Source: Kitasatospora cinereorecta
Lineage (GTDB): Bacteria > Actinomycetota > Actinomycetes > Streptomycetales > Streptomycetaceae
Assembly (NCBI RefSeq): GCF_024172095.1
Contig: NZ_JAMZDX010000003.1
Span: forward strand, 1,318,001-1,382,000
DNA length: 64,000 nucleotides
Direction of reading: 5' to 3'
Within the stretch, counting starts at the first letter, position 1. Each line of letters starts with the position of its first letter. A program made the position numbers and the translations under genes. Positions 58,431-64,000 of this stretch are shown piece by piece. The notes below the pieces were generated by a model. That model saw only the letters and a program-made list of their open reading frames with translations, searched no databases and was not told the DNA's origin.

Positions 58431-59792
58431 ATGACTGTTTCCACCGACGTCTGCGCCCCGCTCGCCGTCCTCGGCCACGACGTCCAGGTGCCGCTGGCGT
58501 CCGGCGAGAAGGTGACCTACGCGGCGCTGGACTACGCGGCGAGCGCCCCCGCTCTGCAGCGGGTCTGGGACGACGTCGCCGCGTACGCCCCGTACTACGG
58601 CAGCGTGCACCGCGGCGCCGGCTACCTCTCCCAGCTCTCCACCGACCTGTTCGAGCAGAGCCGCCGGACGGTCGCCGACTTCCTCGACCTGCGCGACGGC
58701 GACCAGGTGGTGTTCACCCGGGCGACCACCGACTCGCTGAACCTGCTGGCGGGCGCGCTGCCGGCCGGCACCCGGGTGTTCGCGTTCGAGACGGAGCACC
58801 ACGCCTCCCTGCTGCCGTGGCGCCGCGAGGGCGTGACGGTGCAGTACCTGCGCGCCCCGCGTTCGCACGGCGAGGCGGTGGCGGCGCTGGACGAGGCGCT
58901 GGCGGCGGCCGCGGACGGCCCGAAGCTGTTCTGCGTGACCGGCGCGTCCAACGTGACCGGCGAGCTGTGGCCGGTGGCGGAGCTGACCGGGGTGGCGCAC
59001 CGGCGCGGCGCCCGGGTGGTGCTGGACGCGGCGCAACTGGCCCCGCACCACCGGGTGTCGGTGCGGGAGCTGGACGTGGACTGGGTCGCCTTCTCCGGGC
59101 ACAAGCTGTACGCGCCGTTCGGCGCCGGGGTGCTGGCGGGCCGCTCGGACTGGCTGGACGCGGCGCAGCCGTACCTGGCGGGCGGCGGGGCGAGCCGGAC
59201 GGTGGCGCGGGAGGCGGACGGGTCGGTCGCGGTCGAGTGGCACGCGGGCCCGGCCCGGCACGAGGCGGGTTCGCCGAACGTGATCGGCGCGTACGCGATC
59301 GCCGCGGCGTGCCGGGCGCTCACCGAGGCGGGCTTCGAGGCGCTGGAGCGCCGCGAGCAGCAGCTGGTGGCCCGGCTCCGGGACGGGCTGGCGGCGATCC
59401 CCGAGGTGAAGGTGCTCAGCCTGTTCGGCGAGGACGCGGCCCGGGTGGGGGTGCTGTCGTTCGTGGTGCGCGGCTGGAACAGCTCGCACTTCTCGGCGGC
59501 GCTGTCGGCCGAGTACGGGATCGGGGTGCGCGACGGTCTGTTCTGCGCGCACCCGCTGGTGCGGACGCTGCTGGGCGGCGAGGACGCGGCCCCGAGCGAG
59601 TGCGGGGCGCCGGAGCCGTCGCTGCCGGGCGAGCGGAGCCTGAACGCGATCCGGGTGAGCTTCGGCGCGGGCACGCCCGAGGAGCACGTGGACCGCTTCC
59701 TGGCGGCCGTCCGCGAACTGGTCACGGACGGCGCGAAGTGGACCTACCGCAACGAGGGCGGCCGCTGCGTGGCGGACACCGCAGCCCGCTAG
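58431..59792 (+). CDS. Class V aminotransferase / cysteine-desulfurase-like enzyme
   Basis: A 453-residue PLP enzyme. LDYAASAPALQRVWDDVAAY opens it, FETEHHASLLPWRREGV and VTGASNVTGELWPVAEL are fold markers, VLDAAQLAPHHRVSV holds the Asp, and WVAFSGHKLYAPFGAGVLAG the Schiff-base lysine. No clear catalytic cysteine loop of the NifS type is present, but DGLFCAHPLVRTLLG could supply one. The SAM riboswitch implies a role in methionine/cysteine sulfur metabolism. ATG at 58431, after AGGAGG. Confidence 0.88.
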   Translation: MTVSTDVCAPLAVLGHDVQVPLASGEKVTYAALDYAASAPALQRVWDDVAAYAPYYGSVHRGAGYLSQLSTDLFEQSRRTVADFLDLRDGDQVVFTRATTDSLNLLAGALPAGTRVFAFETEHHASLLPWRREGVTVQYLRAPRSHGEAVAALDEALAAAADGPKLFCVTGASNVTGELWPVAELTGVAHRRGARVVLDAAQLAPHHRVSVRELDVDWVAFSGHKLYAPFGAGVLAGRSDWLDAAQPYLAGGGASRTVAREADGSVAVEWHAGPARHEAGSPNVIGAYAIAAACRALTEAGFEALERREQQLVARLRDGLAAIPEVKVLSLFGEDAARVGVLSFVVRGWNSSHFSAALSAEYGIGVRDGLFCAHPLVRTLLGGEDAAPSECGAPEPSLPGERSLNAIRVSFGAGTPEEHVDRFLAAVRELVTDGAKWTYRNEGGRCVADTAAR

Positions 59793-59794
59793 TC

Positions 59795-60076
59795 CTACTC
59801 GTCGAGGCCCAGGGCGAAGGCGGCCTCGAGGTCGTGCTGCGAGTAGGTGCGGAAGGCGATCTGGGTCTCGGTGTGGGCCACGCCGGGGACCTTGTTGAGC
59901 TGACCGGGGATCACCTCGGCGAGGTCCTCGTGCCGGCGGACCCGGACCATCGCGACCAGGTCGTACGAGCCGGTGACCGAGTAGACCTCGCTGACGCCCT
60001 CGATCGCGGCGATGGCCTCGGCGATCTCGGGGATCCGGTCGACGCTGGTCTTGATGAGGACGATCGCGGTGATCAC
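59795..60076 (-). CDS. Stand-alone AsnC/Lrp effector-binding protein
   Basis: A 93-residue RAM domain without a helix-turn-helix: VITAIVLIKTSVDRIPEIAE, IEGVSEVYSVTGSYDLVAMV, then RYSQHDLEAAF-type end. Such single-domain proteins form the same multimers as full Lrp proteins and may bind amino acids or modulate partners. GGAG precedes the GTG, which overlaps the rhomboid stop by four bases (GTGA), so the two are coupled. Convergent with the aminotransferase. Confidence 0.92.
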   Translation of the reverse strand: MITAIVLIKTSVDRIPEIAEAIAAIEGVSEVYSVTGSYDLVAMVRVRRHEDLAEVIPGQLNKVPGVAHTETQIAFRTYSQHDLEAAFALGLDE

Positions 60077-60900
60077 TCTGGCGCTCCAAAGGACGGGGGT
60101 GGGGCCAGCGTATCGGCCGCTCCCGCGCCGCGTCTCGTGGTCCGCGGGCAGGTGACCCAGGCGAACAGCCAGCCGGTCGCGAAGCCGATCACGTGCACCA
60201 GGTAGGCCACCCCGGACCCGCCGGAGTACACCGACCACCACTGCAGCGCGAACCACAGGCCGAGCACCAGCCAGGCCGGGAACCGCAGCGGCAGGAAGAG
60301 CACCAGCGGCACCAGGGCGGTGACCCGGGCCCGCGGGTGGAGCCGCAGGTACGCGCCGAGCACGCCGGCGATCGCGCCGGAGGCGCCGACCAGGGCGCGC
60401 ACGGCGTCCGGGGACCCGGATTCGGCCAACGCGTAGCCGTACGTGGCCAGGTAGCCGATCGCCAGGTAGCAGACCAGGAAGCGGATCCGGCCCAGCCGCT
60501 CCTCCACGCCGGGGCCGAAGACGAAGAGGAAGAGCATGTTGCCCAGCAGGTGGAGCCAGCCGGCGTGGACGAAGAGCGAGGTGAGCACCGACAGGGCGGG
60601 GACCTTGCCGGGGGTGGGGGTGAGCGCGCAGTCCGGGGTGGCGGGGGCGATCCGCCCCAGCTGCTCGGCGGTGAGCGGTTCGCGGCCCAGCAGTTCGGCG
60701 GGGACGGCGCCCCAGCGCTGCTCGTAGCGCTGCTCGGCGCACAGCCGGGCGGGCCCGGCGCCGTACGCCGGGTTGAGGCCGCTGGGGCCGAGCAGCAGGA
60801 CTACAGCGCAGACCGCGATCAGGGCGTAGCTGACCAGCGGTGCGCGGCCGGTTCCGGCGGCGGTGGACGGGGCGGCCCGGGGGAGGGCGGGGAGCGCCAT
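60073..60900 (-). CDS. Rhomboid family intramembrane serine protease
   Basis: A 275-residue, six- to seven-helix protein. The catalytic serine is in VGASGAIAGVLGAYL (Ser174) and the histidine in AYLVHVIGFATGWLF (His236). The HLLGN...LFVFG helix-2 motif is at 117-129, and loop 1 has an insertion of about 60 residues with two cysteines. ATG at 60900 gives MALPALPRAA; a 12-residue longer start is possible. Coupled to the AsnC-like gene by a 4-bp overlap. Confidence 0.93.
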   Translation of the reverse strand: MALPALPRAAPSTAAGTGRAPLVSYALIAVCAVVLLLGPSGLNPAYGAGPARLCAEQRYEQRWGAVPAELLGREPLTAEQLGRIAPATPDCALTPTPGKVPALSVLTSLFVHAGWLHLLGNMLFLFVFGPGVEERLGRIRFLVCYLAIGYLATYGYALAESGSPDAVRALVGASGAIAGVLGAYLRLHPRARVTALVPLVLFLPLRFPAWLVLGLWFALQWWSVYSGGSGVAYLVHVIGFATGWLFAWVTCPRTTRRGAGAADTLAPPPSFGAPE

Positions 60901-61050
60901 GCCGGGGAGCATTCCTCCGGGCCGCCGCGGCGACACCGGGCGCTACTGCGGGCGGGTGACCCGGTCCGGCCCGTGGACCGGTGACGCGGTGTGACCGCGC
61001 AGGCAATAGGCTTGGACATCCGGACCTGGGAACCGCCGAGAGGACCTCTG

Positions 61051-61305
61051 ATGACCATCGCCGCGCCGACCGACGAGACCCGCTGGCGCTGCACGCTGTG
61101 CGGCAACCTCACCCGTTTCGACGTGACCCGCTCCTCCCGGGTGATCGACTTCCTGCACTTCGACCTGTCCGGCGAGTCGAAGGTGGAGGAGACCGAGGTG
61201 CTGAGCGAGGCCATCGAGTCGGTGCGCTGCCGCTGGTGCAACGCGGTGGACCAGGTCGAGCTGGTGGCCCGTCCGGGTGCGGAGGACGCTCCCGCCGAGG
61301 CCTGA
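61051..61305 (+). CDS. Small zinc-ribbon-like protein
   Basis: An 84-residue protein with two CxxC pairs, WRCTLCGNLTRFDV and VRCRWCNAVDQVEL, separated by about 40 residues, a typical zinc ribbon. The middle (SSRVIDFLHFDLSGESKVEE) is conserved-looking. GAGAGG supports the ATG at 61051 rather than the longer reading from 60991. Found widely in actinobacteria; role unknown. Confidence 0.85.
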   Translation: MTIAAPTDETRWRCTLCGNLTRFDVTRSSRVIDFLHFDLSGESKVEETEVLSEAIESVRCRWCNAVDQVELVARPGAEDAPAEA

Positions 61306-61480
61306 CGCCCCTGTCCGCCCCGTGGTCCCGGCGCCTGCCGCGGGGGCCGCGGGGCGGACGCGTAGTCGGGGTGCTGTCGGTGGGGCACGGTAGACGGGAC
61401 AATTGCAGGGAGCGGTGCGTTCCACGGCGGCGGCAACCGGCCGGGCCGGCGCCGCGGGGACCAGGATCGGAGCCGAGGAC

Positions 61481-62845
61481 GTGGTGGAGGCAGCGAGCGG
61501 GCCGGCCGAGCCTTCCGAGCCGGCCGAGGAGCCGGCCGAGGCGCTGGACCGTCCGCTGCCGGAGGGGGTGCGCCGGCGGGTGGTCGGTCTCGCCGCCGAC
61601 GCGCTCGGCGGCATCCCGGCCGGGGAACTGCCGGCCTCGCTGCGCCAGTACGCCAAGTTCACGCCGGCCCGGCGGGCCAAGTACGCGGCCACCGCGCTGG
61701 CCGCGGCGCTGGAGTCGGAGCCGGCCTTCCGGGTGCGGATAGCCGATCGCCTGCGGCTGGGACAGCCGGACCTGGTGAAGTCGCTGGAGTCCGGTGCGGT
61801 GCCCTCGGCCGCCGACCCGATGGACGTCGCCGCCGCCGCGTACCTGCTGCGCGCCGCCGGCTGGACCCGCCTGGTGGCCGACGCCGGCGAGGAGGCCGAC
61901 CGGGCGGACGTCGAGGGCGCGGTGGCGGAGGCCGGGCGGCTGGTGGAGAAGCTGCAGGCGGAGCTGGCCGAGGCGCGGGCCGCGGCCCGCGCCGAGCAGG
62001 AGCGCCACCGGGCCGACGCCGAGGGGACCCGCCGGGAGATGGAGTCGCTGCGCAAGCGGCTGCGCTCGCTGGAGAGCGACACCCGCCGGGCGCAGGCGGA
62101 GAGCCGCAGGCTGGCGGGCGAGTTGGAGGCGGCCAGGACGGCGGGCACCGCCGAGCGCAGCGCCGCCGAGGGCGAGGCGCGCCGGCTGCGGCACCGGGTG
62201 ACCGAGCTGGAGGCGGCGCTGGAGGCCGGCCGTCGCTCGGCCCGGGAGGGCCGCTCGGTCGAGGACATGCGGCTGCGGCTGCTGCTGGACACGGTGCTGC
62301 AGTCGGCCCAGGGGCTGCAGCGGGAGCTGGCCCTGCCGGTGGCGCAGATCCGCCCGGCGGACCTGGTGGAGGCGGTGAGCCCCGGTTCGGCGTCGCCCAA
62401 CGACGTGGCCCGGCGGGGCCTGGCGGAGGACGACCCGGCGCTGCTCGACCAGTTGCTGGCGATCCCCCAGGTGCACCTGGTGGTGGACGGCTACAACGTC
62501 ACCAAGACCGGCTATCCGACCCTGCCGCTGGAGCAGCAGCGGCTGCGCCTGCTGGGCGGGCTGGCGATGCTGGCGCAGCGCACCCAGGCGGAGGTCACCT
62601 GCGTGTTCGACGGGCAGGACTTGGACGTGCCGGTGATCATGGCGCCGCCGCGCGGGGTGCGGGTGCGGTTCAGCCGGACCGGGGAGACGGCGGACGAGCT
62701 GATCCGCCGGCTGGTGCGGGCCGAGCCGCAGGGGCGTCCGGTGGTGGTGGTCTCGGCGGACCGCGAGGTCGCCGACGGGGTCCGCAAGGCGGGCGCGCGG
62801 CCGGTCTCCTCGGTGCTGCTGCTGAACCGGTTGTCCCGGAGCTGA
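61481..62845 (+). CDS. NYN-domain (YacP-like) RNA-binding protein
   Basis: A 454-residue protein. An acidic N-terminal tail leads to a helical domain at about 35-145 (SLRQYAKFTPARRAKYAATA), a long coiled coil at about 155-260, and a C-terminal NYN/PIN-like nuclease domain (VHLVVDGYNVTKTGYPTLPL, VTCVFDGQDLDVPVIMAPPR, VRVRFSRTGETADELIRRLV, VVVVSADREVADGVRKAGAR) with conserved aspartates. In firmicutes YacP (Rae1) cleaves ribosome-bound mRNA; here the coiled-coil form is the actinobacterial version. GTG at 61481 or 61484. Confidence 0.88.
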   Translation: MVEAASGPAEPSEPAEEPAEALDRPLPEGVRRRVVGLAADALGGIPAGELPASLRQYAKFTPARRAKYAATALAAALESEPAFRVRIADRLRLGQPDLVKSLESGAVPSAADPMDVAAAAYLLRAAGWTRLVADAGEEADRADVEGAVAEAGRLVEKLQAELAEARAAARAEQERHRADAEGTRREMESLRKRLRSLESDTRRAQAESRRLAGELEAARTAGTAERSAAEGEARRLRHRVTELEAALEAGRRSAREGRSVEDMRLRLLLDTVLQSAQGLQRELALPVAQIRPADLVEAVSPGSASPNDVARRGLAEDDPALLDQLLAIPQVHLVVDGYNVTKTGYPTLPLEQQRLRLLGGLAMLAQRTQAEVTCVFDGQDLDVPVIMAPPRGVRVRFSRTGETADELIRRLVRAEPQGRPVVVVSADREVADGVRKAGARPVSSVLLLNRLSRS

Positions 62846-62964
62846 CGTCGGTTCATTCGCCCTCGTCGGGCGTCGGAGTGGCCGGGATGTGTCGATCGCG
62901 TGAAACCAGGTCGGGCGGGCGGTTCGACGGGGGTGAGGGAGTGGCGCCGAGGCGCCGACTTCAC

Positions 62965-63017
62965 TAGGGTCTGGCGTCAAACCTATTTTCCGGACTATCA
63001 CTCCTGTGGGTTAGTCC
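62965..63017 (+). promoter_or_regulatory. Promoter and leader hairpin of the cell-wall hydrolase
   Basis: TAGGGT at 62965-62970 is a good -10. The leader then holds GGACTA (62992-62997) and TAGTCC (63012-63017), a small hairpin ending 24 nt before the TTG start. Confidence 0.45.
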
Positions 63018-63040
63018 AGCTGGAAGAAGGAGCTAGACCT

Positions 63041-64000
63041 TTGGCCTCCCACCGCCGTCCCAAGCAGCCGAGCCGTGCACGGGTCTCCGTGCTGACCGCT
63101 GCGGCAGCGACTGCGGTCGCCCTGTCGGCCCAGGTGAGCGCGCACGCCGCGCCCGCCCAGCCGAGCAAGGACGAGGTGAAGGCCCAGGTCGACAAGCTCC
63201 TCGAGGAGCAGGAGCAGGCGGCCGAGAAGTACAACGGCGCCAAGGAGCGGGCCGACCAGCTGCACAAGCAGGCCGACCAGCTGCAGGACCAGGTCGCCCG
63301 CAGCCAGGCGCAGATGACCGAGCTGGCCTCCGGGCTGTCCGCGGTCGCCGCCGACGAGTACCGCTCCGGCGGTGTCGACCCGTCGATGCAGCTGATGCTC
63401 TCCACCGACCCGGACAAGTACCTGGCGCAGGCGTCCAGCTTCGAGCAGGCCGCCAACACCCAGGCCGACACCCTCCGCTCCCTGAAGGACCAGCAGCGCC
63501 GGCTGGACCAGCAGAAGGAGGAGGCCGCCTCCGTGCTGGCCGAGCTGGACCGTTCGACCCAGGCGCTCAACGACGCCAAGAACGACGTCCAGGACAAGCT
63601 CAAGGAGGCCCAGAAGCTGCTGAGCAAGCTCAGCGCCTCGGACCGGGCCGCGATCCTGGGCGGCGGCGGCACCGCCTCCCGCAGCGACTCCCGCTACGAC
63701 CTGAGCAACCTCCCGCAGCCCGGCGGCTACGCCGGTGTCGCGGTGAGCGCCGCCATGGGCAAGCGCGGTTCCGCGTACGTCTGGGGCGCCACCGGCCCGA
63801 GCACCTTTGACTGCTCCGGCCTGATGGTCTGGGCGTACAAGCAGGCCGGCGTCTCGCTGCCGCGCACCTCGCAGGAGCAGGCCACGGTCGGCACCGCGGT
63901 GCCGCTGTCCGCCGCGCAGCCCGGTGACCTGGTGATCTACTACGGCGACCGCCACCACGTGGGCATGTACATCGGCAACGGCCTGGTGGTCCACGCGCCG
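63041..64000 (+). CDS. Secreted NlpC/P60 (C40) cell-wall hydrolase, truncated by window end
   Basis: The start is a TTG at 63041 with AAGGAG upstream. A signal peptide (LTAAAATAVALSAQVSAHA) ends near residue 35. A coiled-coil domain follows at about 45-205 (KAQVDKLLEEQEQAAEKYNG, LRSLKDQQRRLDQQKEEAAS), then a linker and a C-terminal NlpC/P60 domain from about 228: GKRGSAYVWGATGPSTFDCS with catalytic Cys258, and HHVGMYIGNGLVVHAP with His306. About 320 residues are visible and only a short end is missing. Such D,L-endopeptidases act in wall remodelling during growth and sporulation. Confidence 0.94.
   Translation, partial: MASHRRPKQPSRARVSVLTAAAATAVALSAQVSAHAAPAQPSKDEVKAQVDKLLEEQEQAAEKYNGAKERADQLHKQADQLQDQVARSQAQMTELASGLSAVAADEYRSGGVDPSMQLMLSTDPDKYLAQASSFEQAANTQADTLRSLKDQQRRLDQQKEEAASVLAELDRSTQALNDAKNDVQDKLKEAQKLLSKLSASDRAAILGGGGTASRSDSRYDLSNLPQPGGYAGVAVSAAMGKRGSAYVWGATGPSTFDCSGLMVWAYKQAGVSLPRTSQEQATVGTAVPLSAAQPGDLVIYYGDRHHVGMYIGNGLVVHAP

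Noticed and set aside
62846..63040. Possible ydaO (cyclic-di-AMP) riboswitch upstream of the NlpC/P60 hydrolase
   Set aside because: Such switches are known before Streptomyces wall hydrolases, but the conserved strings of that class are not found and the leader after the -10 is too short.

Overview
The window is a very GC-rich actinomycete chromosome segment, almost certainly from Streptomycetaceae (Streptomyces or Kitasatospora). The grounds are codon use with G/C in nearly every third position, frequent GTG/TTG starts, DUF5753 regulators, a GlnR operator, and the core gene order. That order runs glnA (off the left edge) - RDD - DUF4191 - lipA - lipB - epimerase - sucB/lpdA - pepA - cobS/T/U - pspA - nadA - erpA - adenosine-kinase-like gene - ctaC/D/F - qcrB/A/C - ctaE - trpD. 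It matches, from memory, the conserved block around Mycobacterium tuberculosis Rv2192c-Rv2220. No tRNA, rRNA, CRISPR array, integrase or IS element was recognised.

Layout. 1-3.9 kb: regulatory DNA for glnA, then lipoate biosynthesis (lipA, lipB). 3.9-13.4 kb: a 3-hydroxybutyrate-type catabolic set (PucR/GAF regulator, MHS symporter, SDR dehydrogenase) split by an accessory insert at about 7.5-12.3 kb. The insert carries a DUF6879/DUF5753 regulatory trio, two very short peptide genes, an asparagine-synthetase-like ATP-dependent ligase without the glutaminase cysteine, and a GNAT acetyltransferase. I read it as a candidate minimal RiPP (lasso/macrolactam-like) locus. 13.4-19 kb: regulator, FAD oxidoreductase, epimerase, GNAT and DUF4240 genes. 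19.2-24.4 kb: sucB, lpdA and pepA. 24.6-31.2 kb: a translationally coupled SseB / WXG-like / polymorphic ADP-ribosyltransferase toxin / type VII-associated protein cluster, followed by a P-loop plus beta-propeller protein. 31.2-33.8 kb: cobS, cobT, cobU. 34-38.3 kb: methyltransferase, DUF3043, pspA-pspAA, nadA. 38.4-46.7 kb: oxidoreductase, AsnC, PLP decarboxylase, GNAT, erpA, lipoprotein, sugar/nucleoside kinase, cysteine desulfurase-TusA fusion. 47-56.2 kb: the aa3 oxidase and bc1 complex genes, with an L,D-transpeptidase and a GntR regulator between them. 56.5-64 kb: receiver-like protein, trpD, a SAM-type riboswitch in front of a class V aminotransferase, AsnC-like sensor, rhomboid protease, zinc-ribbon protein, NYN-domain protein and a truncated NlpC/P60 hydrolase.

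How the genes fit together. LipB and LipA make the lipoyl group carried by SucB, which LpdA reoxidises. ErpA and the cysteine desulfurase supply Fe-S clusters for LipA, NadA and the Rieske protein. QcrCAB and CtaCDEF form the respiratory bc1-aa3 branch. Several shared or embedded regulatory signals can be read directly: a four-box GlnR operator, a DasR-like palindrome, a matched promoter pair linking the two halves of the split hydroxybutyrate cluster, a perfect inverted repeat over the nadA promoter, an RBS-sequestering hairpin below the SAM riboswitch, and four copies or relatives of a Streptomyces long-hairpin repeat.
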